The notes below the pieces were generated by a model. The model was not told where the DNA came from, did no database searches, and was given only the letters and a program-made list of their open reading frames with translations. A program made the position numbers and the translations under genes. From an uncultured Bacteroides sp. (GTDB lineage Bacteria > Bacteroidota > Bacteroidia > Bacteroidales > Bacteroidaceae), in contig CAMTFK010000091.1 of NCBI GenBank assembly GCA_947071285.1, positions 1-16,651 of the forward strand: a stretch of 16,651 bases of DNA. The letters are read 5' to 3'. Below, piece by piece: positions 6,773 to 16,568 of the stretch. Position 1 is the first letter of the stretch. The number at the start of each line of letters is the position of its first letter.

Positions 6773-8254
6773 TTATTCGACTTTACCTTTGCCTGTCGTA
6801 AAGTTAATATGGACTTTCTGACCGGCTTTTACATTACATTCGTAGCCAAGTTCGCTTAGATTATCCGATACGTTCTTATTCTCACGGTAAACGATAGTAC
6901 CATCGCCTTCATTAGCCAGATCAAGTGTAAATTCGCTCTTCCACCAGCCTCCGGCATCTACAGCCGTAGTAGAAATACGTGCCATGCCTGTAACGGTTGC
7001 TGCCGGTGATATGAAGTCGCTTGTTTTATCGGTCGGAATCCTGAACAAGGTCGTTTCATCGCAATTCCACGAATTGTTAATCACACCTCCCAACAGGTAA
7101 ACTTCCGGCAAACGGAATGAAATTGTTTTTCCTTCTGTAGTCACTGCGACAATTACCAGATACCATCCGGATTTACCAATGCCAATATTGCCTCCTGAGG
7201 ATGTTAATTCGGCGAAATCAATTGCTTCCGGAGATAAGATTTCTTCGTCATAACCAAAGTCTCCTTCCCATTTTCTAACCGGAGCAAACTTGATTTGGTC
7301 TCCCGCCGTATAATATTGTATACTCCAGAACATTCCGGGAGTCTGTGTGACAGGAACCATTTCAGGAGCTACTGCCCAATCCCACCCAAGACTGTACGGA
7401 GATCCATTGATGTACATGTGCTCGGGTAGATCCTCCTTGATTGTGTATGTATAATCTTCTACATTAATCGTAATTTTCATTTTCTTTCCGCCGGCGCAGG
7501 TGAGATTATCCGGGTCGGCTCCTTCTTTATCCCTGAAAGCCAATAATCCCGGATCCGGATCTTCTATTACTTTGGAAGCACCCAAGGCTCTTTGCCAGGC
7601 ATCCGGAGCTTCTATCGCACTTCCCGGGACAATCTTGAAATCAAACTTCTCTTCCGACTCGACGACTACTGAAAAGAGATACTGATTGTCTTTGTCTACT
7701 TCGAGCTTTGTGGCTGTCGATTTGTCCATCTGCCAGCTGTTTAGATCACCTACTATATAGTATTCCGTATCCACAGCCGGAGTTGCGACCGGAGTGATGG
7801 CAGATTGCATTTCCGGGTATTCAGTCAGTGAAGTTGCTTCACCGTTGGTTGTCATGACTACCGGTGTCAGCTTTAAAGTGACTTCGCGCTCTAAAGATTT
7901 TTGTGACTTATACAAACTTGCCACTTTTTGGTCAAGTTCTGTCAACCTGACTTTTATATTCCCATCTTTTACTTTTGACGGTAGATTTAATATCTGCCCT
8001 TCGGCAACTAATTCTATATTACAAGCTGTGAGTGAGAAGTTTTCTGCAATCGAAGAAACAGAGGCGATTACCACAGAATCGCCCGGCTGTTCTTCAAGTT
8101 TCATACTGGCAACCGGAGTTATATCTACCATTGCAGTTATAGCTTCTTCCTGGGGATTGGACTGGGGATCAGCCCAGTCCTTAAAATCTTCATCGCAAGC
8201 GGTGAAAGCTGCCGAAGCAAGCAACAGACACGCCATATATGATAATCTTTTCAT
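6773..8254 (-). CDS. susF: SusF-like starch-binding outer-membrane lipoprotein
   Basis: A 493-residue, non-catalytic surface lipoprotein that binds starch, matching SusF in place, length (about 485 in B. thetaiotaomicron) and layout. The signal peptide ends in AFTAC with lipidated C20, followed by the acidic DEDF expected for surface export. After an Ig-like N-terminal domain (about 40-150) come three tandem carbohydrate-binding modules: Fa about 163-273 (YYIVGDLNSWQ, W174, W220), Fb about 275-383 (MYINGSPYSLGWDW, W291, W293, W329) and Fc about 385-490 (VYLLGGVINNSW, W396, W437, W438). The aromatic residues are the expected ring-stacking platforms, but exact binding residues need alignment. 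It begins 25 bases after the susE stop, with an AT-rich leader and no Shine-Dalgarno, and is followed by the hairpin-containing gap before susG. The Fc module is clearly related to the last module of SusE. Confidence 0.9.
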   Translation of the reverse strand: MKRLSYMACLLLASAAFTACDEDFKDWADPQSNPQEEAITAMVDITPVASMKLEEQPGDSVVIASVSSIAENFSLTACNIELVAEGQILNLPSKVKDGNIKVRLTELDQKVASLYKSQKSLEREVTLKLTPVVMTTNGEATSLTEYPEMQSAITPVATPAVDTEYYIVGDLNSWQMDKSTATKLEVDKDNQYLFSVVVESEEKFDFKIVPGSAIEAPDAWQRALGASKVIEDPDPGLLAFRDKEGADPDNLTCAGGKKMKITINVEDYTYTIKEDLPEHMYINGSPYSLGWDWAVAPEMVPVTQTPGMFWSIQYYTAGDQIKFAPVRKWEGDFGYDEEILSPEAIDFAELTSSGGNIGIGKSGWYLVIVAVTTEGKTISFRLPEVYLLGGVINNSWNCDETTLFRIPTDKTSDFISPAATVTGMARISTTAVDAGGWWKSEFTLDLANEGDGTIVYRENKNVSDNLSELGYECNVKAGQKVHINFTTGKGKVE

Positions 8255-8279
8255 GATATTCAGTTATTAAAGTTAACGA

Positions 8280-9452
8280 TTATTGAGTAACGGAACCTGT
8301 TTTCTGAACAAAGTTCAGATTTATTTTCTGCCCTGCCTTAACGTTTATCGCATATTCAGGACCTATTTCCGACCAACTGTCAATCACACTTTTGTTTTCA
8401 CGGAACACGATTTTTCCATTAGGTATAGCGAACTCCGTACGCCACCAGTCTTCTCCCGGAACTTTGACGGACATACGCAATTCTCCGCCTCCGGTGCATA
8501 CCGGTGAAACAAAGTCTGCATCTGCCGTTGTTGGTGCTTGGAATTTGCCTTTATCGCCGAATGTCCAATCTCCTATAGCATTGCCTATCAGACAAACTTC
8601 GCCCGGAGCAATATCCAGCGTAAAGGCATAATCAGTCCCTTTGATGCTTACAGACATGATCACTGTATACCAGCCTGTGACATTAACGCTGATATTTTGT
8701 CCGCCAAATCCATCATCCGATCCGGTGAATGCATCCGAGGCTATTGTCAGACGTGGATCGTTGAATCCGATGTATTCTCCTTCTTTAGTACCGAACTTGA
8801 ACATATCAGTGCCTCCGAAATAGAATAAACCGAAGAACTTGGACATTCCGTTTACTGCTGCCAAAGGCACCCAGTTGCTCCAATTACTACCTGCCATCGA
8901 GCCATTGATAAATATACTGGAAGGTAATTCGAGAGGCGGTACAGCTTTATATCCCAATACTTTGGGAAGTTCAATTACATTCGAAAAAGCGATGCCACGA
9001 CCACTATTGGTCAGTTCCGCTTTCAGGCGTACATAAACGGGTATGGGAGTGGTCGGAAATTCTTCATCGGAGGATGCACTCCACAAGTCTCCCAGTGCCA
9101 ATGCAAATTCTAAAGCTTTCACTTCCATTTTGGCAGAAGAATGGGTAGTACCCAAAGTTGTATAATTAGCTTCCGTATTTGTCTCTGCATGAGCGTCAAC
9201 GAAATTTTCTTCCAGTGAAATTTGTACTGAATAAGTGGTTGCCATCGGAATCCCGTAATCCGGTTGTGTACAGGTTAATTCCAATGATTCGGAGTTTTTA
9301 AGGTCGTACACGTTGTTGGAAGCAAAAGCTGGCACATTCAGTACGAACGTATCCGGTTCGTTCAACACAGGGTTGCTGTCACGGTCTGCTTCACAGGCGG
9401 ACAGAGCTAGTAGCCCCATTGTCAATGTAAATAGTTTATATAGGTTTTTCAT
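8280..9452 (-). CDS. susE: SusE-like starch-binding outer-membrane lipoprotein
   Basis: A 390-residue surface lipoprotein that holds starch at the cell surface, matching SusE in length (387 in B. thetaiotaomicron) and order. The lipobox is LSAC with lipidated C20, followed by EADRD. It has an N-terminal Ig-like domain (about 30-165, with the SusE pattern of alternating ligand-free strands) and two starch-binding modules: Eb about 178-280 (IFINGSMAGSNWSNW, W191, W194) and Ec about 284-388 (VCLIGNAIGDW, W296; W336-W337 in EDWWRTEF). Ec shares the run IVFRENKSV..SW and VKAGQK with SusF module Fc, which shows the two proteins arose by duplication. It starts 35 bases after susD and stops 25 bases before susF, so translation is probably by shared operon mRNA. 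No catalytic residues are expected or seen. Confidence 0.9.
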   Translation of the reverse strand: MKNLYKLFTLTMGLLALSACEADRDSNPVLNEPDTFVLNVPAFASNNVYDLKNSESLELTCTQPDYGIPMATTYSVQISLEENFVDAHAETNTEANYTTLGTTHSSAKMEVKALEFALALGDLWSASSDEEFPTTPIPVYVRLKAELTNSGRGIAFSNVIELPKVLGYKAVPPLELPSSIFINGSMAGSNWSNWVPLAAVNGMSKFFGLFYFGGTDMFKFGTKEGEYIGFNDPRLTIASDAFTGSDDGFGGQNISVNVTGWYTVIMSVSIKGTDYAFTLDIAPGEVCLIGNAIGDWTFGDKGKFQAPTTADADFVSPVCTGGGELRMSVKVPGEDWWRTEFAIPNGKIVFRENKSVIDSWSEIGPEYAINVKAGQKINLNFVQKTGSVTQ

Positions 9453-9487
9453 TGTTTTCAGTCTTTAAAACGTGAATAAAGGTTCTA

Positions 9488-11098
9488 TCAATATCCCGGA
9501 TTCTGAGTCATATTTGTATTCGTCAGCGTTTCTGTTTTCGGTATCGGATAGAGATTATAGATCGAACTCACACCGTTTCCTTCAAAGGAACCGCCTTTCC
9601 AATCCCAGAGGTAGGTGCTTGAGGTGAAATAGCCATAACGGATCAAATCTGTGCGTCTGAATCCTTCCAGATACAATTCGCGGGCACGTTCATCCAGAAT
9701 ATAATCTAATGTCAGGTTATTGGCAGAGGGTATTTCTGTTGCTTTGGCACGGTCTCTGAGGGCTTTGATATCCAACCAGGCATTTTGTTGTGCATTTGCG
9801 CCGCCTGCTCTCAAATAGGCTTCCGCGCGAATCAGATAAGCTTCCGCCAAACGGAAGAACGGAATGTCCGTATCAGGAATTTTAGCATCGTGAGCGGGTT
9901 GTCCGTCCGAGCGCAGATTACTCCATTTCATAAATGAAAGTCCGTCGGTGAATTTACCTACACTTTCCAGTTCGGCTTTGCGACCGGTTGTATAGAACAA
10001 GGCGCGTTCATCTTTTGCAGCAGCCTGCACATCTCTCACATTCTGCCATTTATTATCGGTATATTCGGTGAAAGGAATATCCTCACTGTTTGCGAAGAAC
10101 TTGTCAACCAGTGCTTTGCGTGTACGGATACATTCCCAAGGGTCATTTGTTCCGCGATTCGGCATGTCGCTCTTTTGCGTTGCAGCAATCAGGAAGTAAC
10201 TTCCTCCGTAACTCTTTGCTTGTACACCATCCTGACGGATAGAAAGGATGATTTCTTTTTTAGCATCGGGATTTTCATCATTGTCTGCCATAAAAAGTTG
10301 TTCGTAATTTCCACACAATCCGTATCCATTGGAGGGATCGAGCACTTTGCCGGCATAGGTGATAGCATCATTCCAACGCGGTTGTCCGGTGTATACTTCG
10401 GCATTGAGATACAAACGGGCACGCAGCAACCAGCAAGCAGCTTTGTCGGCACGTCCGAAAGGAGCTTGACGCGGTTCGCTCATATCATTTTCGATGCTTT
10501 CCAGTTCGCTTTCAATATAAGCGAACAGTTCGGAGGCCGTCTTTTGAGGAGGATTCTCTTTGGAGAAGTGTTCGGTGAAAGGAGCTTTTCCGAAGGTGTC
10601 CATCAGATAATAGTAAAATAAGGAACGGAGAAAACGGGCTTCGGCACGTTGCTGAACGGAGGTAGCATCCTCTTTTCCGGCGATCTGATCCAGGAAGAAA
10701 TTGCAGAGTGTGATATTATATGCTAAACGATTATATAATATTTCTGTCTGCTGATGAGAGGAGTTCCAACGCATATAAGTTAGTTCGGGGATACCGGCAT
10801 TTTCTTGCCAGGTCCATATCATCTCATCAGTGCCATATTCATTGTTAGTGAAAAGAGCGCGATAGAAACAGGATTGACCTTCGTCCTTTACTGCGATATC
10901 CGGATCTTCGCTCAATTTTTGTCCGGTAAGTCCCAGTGAAGCGTATAGTTTGGTAAAGTACATATCTTGGTCGAAGGTGGCAGTCATCTGAGGATCGATT
11001 GGAGATATATCCAGGTCATTGATACAGGAGGTCATTCCGGTGGTCAGGCTAAGGAACAACGCTGCTGAAACTATTGATTTTATATATTTGAACTTCAT
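9488..11098 (-). CDS. susD: SusD starch-binding lipoprotein (RagB/SusD family)
   Basis: A 536-residue surface lipoprotein that forms the lid of the SusC importer and binds starch helices. The signal peptide ends in GMTSC with lipidated C25. The TPR-rich alpha-helical fold is visible in RAEARFLRSLFYYYLMDTFG (151-170) and in the C-terminal LDERARELYLEGFRRTDLIRYG block, both hallmarks of the family. W97, N100, Y297 and W321 lie within one residue of the starch-contacting W98, N101, Y296 and W320 that I recall for B. thetaiotaomicron SusD, so the binding arc seems kept, although a direct alignment is needed. It is slightly shorter than the B. thetaiotaomicron protein (551). It starts 29 bases after the susC stop and ends 35 bases before susE. 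Confidence 0.94.
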   Translation of the reverse strand: MKFKYIKSIVSAALFLSLTTGMTSCINDLDISPIDPQMTATFDQDMYFTKLYASLGLTGQKLSEDPDIAVKDEGQSCFYRALFTNNEYGTDEMIWTWQENAGIPELTYMRWNSSHQQTEILYNRLAYNITLCNFFLDQIAGKEDATSVQQRAEARFLRSLFYYYLMDTFGKAPFTEHFSKENPPQKTASELFAYIESELESIENDMSEPRQAPFGRADKAACWLLRARLYLNAEVYTGQPRWNDAITYAGKVLDPSNGYGLCGNYEQLFMADNDENPDAKKEIILSIRQDGVQAKSYGGSYFLIAATQKSDMPNRGTNDPWECIRTRKALVDKFFANSEDIPFTEYTDNKWQNVRDVQAAAKDERALFYTTGRKAELESVGKFTDGLSFMKWSNLRSDGQPAHDAKIPDTDIPFFRLAEAYLIRAEAYLRAGGANAQQNAWLDIKALRDRAKATEIPSANNLTLDYILDERARELYLEGFRRTDLIRYGYFTSSTYLWDWKGGSFEGNGVSSIYNLYPIPKTETLTNTNMTQNPGY

Positions 11099-11127
11099 AA
11101 TAGTCTACTTTTTAATAAATTACAATC

Positions 11128-14100
11128 TTAGAACTGAAGACTTAGCCCGAACAGGATAGTGATCGGATGAGGATAAATGTTCCTGTCAATACCTGCTACT
11201 CCGGCATCATTTCCTGAACTGATAACCGATTCAGGATCGAGTCCTGTATACTTGGTGATAACGAAGGGATTCTGTACAGTACCGTAAATACGGCCGTTGA
11301 TACCTTTATAAGCCTGGGACTTCAGTAAATTTTTGAAGCTATAACCTACTGTTATGTTATCACAACGCAAGAATGAAGCATTCTCAACGAAACGATCGGA
11401 CAGATAATAGTCTCCCTTTCCTTCAAATCCCAGATTCACGGCAGCTGTCGGGCGGTTGGAATAGTATCCATGATTAAAGATTCCTCCCTTGCCGACACTG
11501 GATTTACTGGCCAGTACGTCATTGTACACATAGTTATTCAGGCTGGCACGGAGGGCAAAGCTTAAATCCCAATTTTTATAAGTGAATTTGGAAGTCAGTC
11601 CCATCAATACGTCAGCGGCAGGTTTTTTATAGATATATTTGTCCGAAGCGTTGATGACACCATCTCCGTTACGGTCTACGAACATGTTTTCAATCGGTTT
11701 TCCATCCTTATCATACACTTGTTGGTAAACGAAGAATGAGTTCATCGGATAACCTACTTTCTGTACCTGGCAGGTTGCACCGCTAATACCAGTAGATACA
11801 CCTCCGGTTTCTACATAGTAATTAGAATCATCTCCTCCGGTCAGTTTAGTGATTTCATTTTTGTTCCAAGTGATGTTATATCCCAAGTCCCAGACAAAAT
11901 CTTTGGTTACAATAGGTTTGGCATTGATGGTGAATTCAAGCCCCGTATTTTTTAATGAACCGATGTTGCTGATCAGTTGGGTATTAAAGTTAGTCCCCGC
12001 CGCAATCTTTACGGTATTGATTAAATCGTCGGTTTTCCGGTAATAGTAATCCATCGAGCCGGAGATACGTCCGTTCAGGAAAGCAAAGTCGAAACCTGCG
12101 TTATAAGTCGTTGTCTCTTCCCATTTCAGGTCTTCGTTATAAGCTTTAGGACGCATAGTGCCATAATAGGTATCCCCGAAAGGATAATAACCTCCGGCTG
12201 CGTTGACGCGGTACAGTGCCATATAAGGGAAATCATAATCGTCGCCTAAGTTCTGCTGACCCGTGATACCCCATCCGAGGCGGAGTTTCAGATCTGACAA
12301 TACTTCTACGTTTTTCAGGAAATTTTCTTCTTTCAGTTTCCATCCCAAAGCAACAGAAGGGAAGCTACTCCAACGGTTGTCTTTAGAGAAACGGGAAGAA
12401 CCGTCCTGGCGGAAAGTGGCTGTCAGCAAATAACGGCTAAGTAATGTATAATTTACGCGGGCAAAATAAGAAACTAATGTACTGTGATGTCCCCAGGCTG
12501 TTTGTGAGCGCAGATTCGGATTGTAGGCTTCGCCTGTTAACGGATTTGTTCCTTGTCCGACTTTATATCCGGTATAGTGGAAATGTTGCTCTTCACCACC
12601 CAGTATTACGTCGACATAATGATCCCCGATTTCTTTGGAATATTGTGCATAGGCATTCACCGACAGGTTATATTTGTAGCCGTAGTCAGTCCCGTTCCAA
12701 CCATAGTAATAAGAGCCCGGGGCATAAGGTGAATTTACATTCTTTTCCTTACCTTCCGAGTAGTCACCGCCTACGTTAGCATGGATATGTAGGTCAGGGA
12801 GGAAGTGGAATTTATAGTCTACTTCTACATTGCTGATAAAACTGGTGTTTCTGGAAGTATGTTTCTTTAGTTTCAGTAGGGAAACAGGGTTGGCGGTTGA
12901 ATTACTTTCCAGTGTAAGCGGCCATTCCGGATCGTTATATGAACTACCGTCACTGGTCGGTTGGTAGAATCCACCGAAGTTTTTGTACATGTCCGAAGAG
13001 TCATATACAGGTTGGGTCGGGTCCATGGTCAAAGCTGCGCCGATAGCCCCGTCGTCAGCATAACGTTGGTTGGCCCACATCATTTTAGCATTGATATTGA
13101 ACTTCAGGTGATCTTTAAAGAAAGAGGGTGTCAGATTGACGGAGGCGGTATAACGCTCGAAATTAGATGTCATCAGGATCCCATTCTGATTGGTGTAACC
13201 GAAAGAAACACGATAAGGCATATTTTTCAAACCACCGCTTACAGTCACGTTATGGTCTGTACTAACGGCTGTCTGGAAAATTTCTTTCTGCCAGTCAGTG
13301 TTTGCTTCACCGAAGGGGCTTGGAGCATTTCCTTCACCATAAAGTTTGGATACGTATCCTTTGAATTCATTGGCATCCATTACGTCTATTGTCTTTTGCA
13401 GTATACCGGCGGAAACGTTACCTTCATAGTTCACCTGTGGTTTGCTGCCTGCTTTCCCTTTCTTTGTAGTGATGATAATCACACCATTAGAAGCACGTGA
13501 ACCATAGATGGCGGTGGCCGAAGCATCTTTCAAAACAGTGAAAGTTTCGATGTCATTCGGGTTTACCATTGCCAAAGGATTAGTCAAACCTTGCACACCG
13601 CTATTATCCATTGCCAGTCCGTCGATAACGATCAACGGATCGTTTTTGGCGTTCAATGATGAACCACCGCGAATACGAATCGTAGCTCCTCCACCCGGAG
13701 TACCGCTGGAAATTACATTCACACCGGCTATTTTACCTGTTATCATATCCTGTGCGCTGGTGGTTACTCCTTTGCTGATTTTATCCGGCTTGATGGCAGT
13801 AACTGATCCCGTCAAGTCGTTTTTCTTTACTGTTCCGTAACCTACAACGACTACGGCGTCCAATACTTGAGAGTCATCTTCCAGTGTGACCATTACCGAA
13901 GGAGCTGCTTTAATTTCTGCTGCTTTGTAACCGACGAATGTAATGGACAGAATAGAATTTTGAGGAACATTCAATGTGAAGTTACCGTCAAAGTCAGTGA
14001 TGGTACCCGTTGTGGTACCCTTGGCAATGACATTGGCGCCAATCACGGGTTCGCCCATAGCATCTTTCACATGTCCTTTGACTGTGATTTGCTGTGCATA

Positions 14101-14175
14101 AGCGCCCAATGATAAAAACATCCCTATTAACAAGGGGAGAATCGTTTGAACGATTCTAAATTTAACTTGCTTCAT
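11128..14175 (-). CDS. susC: SusC TonB-dependent outer-membrane starch oligosaccharide transporter
   Basis: A 1015-residue outer-membrane beta-barrel that imports malto-oligosaccharides, powered by TonB-ExbBD. A Sec signal peptide covers 1-27 (AYA then QQ). A carboxypeptidase-regulatory-like beta domain follows at about 30-100 (GHVKDAMGEPVIGANV, DFDGNFTL, FVGYK). The TonB box lies near 105-114 (LDAVVVVGYG). The plug carries the SusC signatures IRGGSS, DPLIVIDG and NPNDIETFTVLKDASATAIY, ending SRASNGVIIITTKKG about 226-240. The rest is barrel, and the protein ends in LFGLSLQF, with the terminal phenylalanine needed for barrel insertion. Length matches SusC of B. thetaiotaomicron (about 1000). 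It starts 105 bases after susB and precedes susD, its obligate partner, by 29 bases. Confidence 0.95.
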   Translation of the reverse strand: MKQVKFRIVQTILPLLIGMFLSLGAYAQQITVKGHVKDAMGEPVIGANVIAKGTTTGTITDFDGNFTLNVPQNSILSITFVGYKAAEIKAAPSVMVTLEDDSQVLDAVVVVGYGTVKKNDLTGSVTAIKPDKISKGVTTSAQDMITGKIAGVNVISSGTPGGGATIRIRGGSSLNAKNDPLIVIDGLAMDNSGVQGLTNPLAMVNPNDIETFTVLKDASATAIYGSRASNGVIIITTKKGKAGSKPQVNYEGNVSAGILQKTIDVMDANEFKGYVSKLYGEGNAPSPFGEANTDWQKEIFQTAVSTDHNVTVSGGLKNMPYRVSFGYTNQNGILMTSNFERYTASVNLTPSFFKDHLKFNINAKMMWANQRYADDGAIGAALTMDPTQPVYDSSDMYKNFGGFYQPTSDGSSYNDPEWPLTLESNSTANPVSLLKLKKHTSRNTSFISNVEVDYKFHFLPDLHIHANVGGDYSEGKEKNVNSPYAPGSYYYGWNGTDYGYKYNLSVNAYAQYSKEIGDHYVDVILGGEEQHFHYTGYKVGQGTNPLTGEAYNPNLRSQTAWGHHSTLVSYFARVNYTLLSRYLLTATFRQDGSSRFSKDNRWSSFPSVALGWKLKEENFLKNVEVLSDLKLRLGWGITGQQNLGDDYDFPYMALYRVNAAGGYYPFGDTYYGTMRPKAYNEDLKWEETTTYNAGFDFAFLNGRISGSMDYYYRKTDDLINTVKIAAGTNFNTQLISNIGSLKNTGLEFTINAKPIVTKDFVWDLGYNITWNKNEITKLTGGDDSNYYVETGGVSTGISGATCQVQKVGYPMNSFFVYQQVYDKDGKPIENMFVDRNGDGVINASDKYIYKKPAADVLMGLTSKFTYKNWDLSFALRASLNNYVYNDVLASKSSVGKGGIFNHGYYSNRPTAAVNLGFEGKGDYYLSDRFVENASFLRCDNITVGYSFKNLLKSQAYKGINGRIYGTVQNPFVITKYTGLDPESVISSGNDAGVAGIDRNIYPHPITILFGLSLQF

Positions 14176-14280
14176 GCATTTAAAAAATTAAAGTTAACAA
14201 TATAGTAATATTATTTCTCTCTCTTAAAAGTTTCTTTAAAAATACCTATTGAAAACACTTTTTTTAAGACTATCCTTTAT

Positions 14281-16497
14281 TTATAGTCTTTTCAATCCCT
14301 TAACCTCTGATTTGTTTTTCACCTCTTTGATACTGATTGCGTATCCACCGCCATTGGCAGCGTGCAGATTCAGTTTGCTTTTATTATTCAAGATACCTTT
14401 TTTGATGGTGTATGCCTGCGGGTTATCTTTCCAGTCGGCATCTTTGGCATCTGCGTATACGGTAGCGACGTATTGTTTTCCCGGTTCCAGGAAATCGAAC
14501 GTTAATTGGGAGTCGTGGCCGTTTTCACCGGCTGTGCAGCCTATGTACCAGTCGTCCGTTCCTTTTGCTTTGCGGGCAATTGTGATGTATTCTCCCGGTT
14601 CTGCTTCCAGATAGATTGTTTTGTCCCAGTCGAGAGCGACGTCTTTGATAAACTGGAAAGCATCCATAAAGCGTTCGTAGTTTTCCGGAATATCGGCAGC
14701 CATCTGCAAAGGGCTATACATGGTGACATACAATGCCAGTTGGCGTGCAATGGTTGAACGTACCTGGGAGTTGTTTGCCGGATTCATCTGGTTACAGTGA
14801 GTCTCGAAGATGCCGGGAGTGTAATCCATCGGACCACCGACCAGGCGTGTGAAAGGCAGAATCGTCGTGTGGTATACTTTATTTCCTCCAAATGATTCAT
14901 ATTCTGTTCCACGTGCGGATTCATTACCGATCAGATTGGGATATGTACGGCAGATACCGGTTGGACGGGTTGCTTCGTGTGCATTGACCATGATTTTATA
15001 ATCGGCGGCTTTTTTCACGGCATACAGGTAATGATTATTCATCCATTGACCGTAATGATGTTCTCCGCGTGGAATGATATTACCCACATAACCGCTTTTA
15101 ACCGAGTTATATCCATTGTCTACCATGAATTGGTAAGCTTTATCCAGGTGACGTTCGTAGTTGCGAACAGATGCAGAAGTCTCATGGTGCATCATCATTT
15201 TAATTCCTTTGCTTGCAGCATAACGATGGATTTCCTGTACGTCGAAATCAGGATATGCAGTCAGGAAGTCAAATACATAGTCTTTGCTGTTGCCGAACCA
15301 GTCTTCCCATCCTTCATTCCAACCTTCTACCAGCACTGCATCAAATCCGTTGGCTGCGGCAAAGTCGATGTAACGTTTCACGTTAGCTGTATTGGCAGAA
15401 TGTTTGCCGTTCGGTTTGGTTTTGGAGTAGTCTGTAACGCCAAGTTTCACGCTGGTCAGTTCATCTGTATAAGCCCAGGAACCTTTTCCGGTAATCATGT
15501 CCCACCATACGCCTATATATTTCACCGGTTTAATCCAGGAGGCGGCGTCTGCAATCTTACAAGGTTCGTTCAGGTTGAGGGTGATGCGGGAGGCGAGAAT
15601 GTTACGTGCATCATCACTGACGATGATCGTACGCCACGGAGAGTTGCACGGAGTCTGCATGTAACCTTTATCCCCTTTTGCATCCGGTGTCAGCCAGGAT
15701 TCGAATATCATGTTTTTGTCGTCCAGATTGAGGTGCATACAAGAATAATCAATCAAAGCGGCTTCGTGCAGATTGATGTATAAACCATCATCTGTTTTCA
15801 TCATCAGTGCCGTCTGTACACCTGTCGGTGAAAATGGGGTTTGAGAAGAATTTGGAGTGATCGCCTGTTGCATCAAACCTCTGATTTCCGATAGACGGGA
15901 GATGGTGTAGTCGTACTCTTGAGTGTCGTAATCGCCCGGTATCCAGTATGCGATATGGTTGCCTGCCATGGCAAATTGGGAATGTTCTTCCTTGATAACG
16001 AAGTAGTTCAGTGATTTCTGTTGCGGAAATTCATAACGGAATCCCAAACCATCATTGAACAGGCGGAAGCGAACAACGATGGAACGGTCGTTCATTGGCT
16101 GAAACAGAATGACTGCCAGTTCGTTATACTGATTGCGGATTTCCTTTTCTTCTCCCCAGACTGGTTGCCAGGTTTCGTCAAAGGTAGTCGTTTGCGCATC
16201 TTTCAGCTTGAAGCCATTATAAAGATTGGATTTAGAATCGAGCTTGGTGAGGTCTCTGCGGTCTACCCAGTCAAAGTCGGTTCTGGTATTATCTTCTTTT
16301 TTCAATTCCAGTCCGAGAGTGCTCGGCTTAATTACCACCTTGCCTTTGTAAGTCAAGTCGTAGGTTGGTGCGCCTTCTTTGTTAACCTGAAAGGTCAGAA
16401 CCAGATTGCCATCCGGTGAGGTCAGTTTCTGTTGTGCATTCGCAATGAATGAGATGCAAAGGAATGCGATGATCGAAAAAAACTTTTTCTTTTTCAT
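14281..16497 (-). CDS. susB: SusB periplasmic alpha-glucosidase (GH97)
   Basis: A 738-residue glycoside hydrolase of family GH97, which releases glucose from the non-reducing end of malto-oligosaccharides after import. The start at 16497 is chosen over an in-frame ATG at 16572. It gives the signal peptide MKKKKFFSIIAFLCISFIANA followed by QQ, and exactly the 738-residue length of B. thetaiotaomicron SusB. With this start, the known SusB active-site glutamates fall on the same numbers: E194, E391, E439, E508, E526 and E532. These include the calcium ligands and the base (E439/E508) and acid (E532) of this inverting, calcium-dependent enzyme. No lipobox cysteine, so it is soluble in the periplasm. 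It is the first visible gene of the operon; the upstream susA and susR lie beyond the contig end. Confidence 0.96.
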   Translation of the reverse strand: MKKKKFFSIIAFLCISFIANAQQKLTSPDGNLVLTFQVNKEGAPTYDLTYKGKVVIKPSTLGLELKKEDNTRTDFDWVDRRDLTKLDSKSNLYNGFKLKDAQTTTFDETWQPVWGEEKEIRNQYNELAVILFQPMNDRSIVVRFRLFNDGLGFRYEFPQQKSLNYFVIKEEHSQFAMAGNHIAYWIPGDYDTQEYDYTISRLSEIRGLMQQAITPNSSQTPFSPTGVQTALMMKTDDGLYINLHEAALIDYSCMHLNLDDKNMIFESWLTPDAKGDKGYMQTPCNSPWRTIIVSDDARNILASRITLNLNEPCKIADAASWIKPVKYIGVWWDMITGKGSWAYTDELTSVKLGVTDYSKTKPNGKHSANTANVKRYIDFAAANGFDAVLVEGWNEGWEDWFGNSKDYVFDFLTAYPDFDVQEIHRYAASKGIKMMMHHETSASVRNYERHLDKAYQFMVDNGYNSVKSGYVGNIIPRGEHHYGQWMNNHYLYAVKKAADYKIMVNAHEATRPTGICRTYPNLIGNESARGTEYESFGGNKVYHTTILPFTRLVGGPMDYTPGIFETHCNQMNPANNSQVRSTIARQLALYVTMYSPLQMAADIPENYERFMDAFQFIKDVALDWDKTIYLEAEPGEYITIARKAKGTDDWYIGCTAGENGHDSQLTFDFLEPGKQYVATVYADAKDADWKDNPQAYTIKKGILNNKSKLNLHAANGGGYAISIKEVKNKSEVKGLKRL

Positions 16498-16560
16498 TCT
16501 ATTTATGGTATTAAATTGTAAGCTAACCGATATTTCTATTCCTGTTTGTTTCGGATATTG

Positions 16561-16568
16561 CAAATGTA
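16561..16568 (-). promoter_or_regulatory. predicted -7 promoter box of the susB-G operon
   Basis: On the - strand the bases read TACATTTG, an exact match to the Bacteroides -7 consensus TAnnTTTG, 63 bases before the susB start at 16497. No TTTG -33 element is seen at 19-base spacing, as expected for a promoter that depends on an activator. In B. thetaiotaomicron the sus operon is induced by maltose through SusR. The SusR site cannot be recognised here, since only about 38 genuine bases remain upstream before the adapter. Confidence 0.6.

Noticed and set aside
14176..14280. Separate promoter or antisense RNA in the susB-susC gap
   Set aside because: The 105 AT-rich bases contain no exact TAnnTTTG box on the - strand (nearest is TAACTTTA) and only a weak AU-rich pairing, so nothing can be supported.
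14977..15783. Long open frame (268 codons) on the + strand opposite susB
   Set aside because: It is fully antisense to the well-supported GH97 gene, shows no recognisable domain or leader, and is rich in H, F, C and V, as expected for a shadow frame of a well-coding strand. The same holds for open frames at 12961-13500 (+) and 1082-1675 (-).
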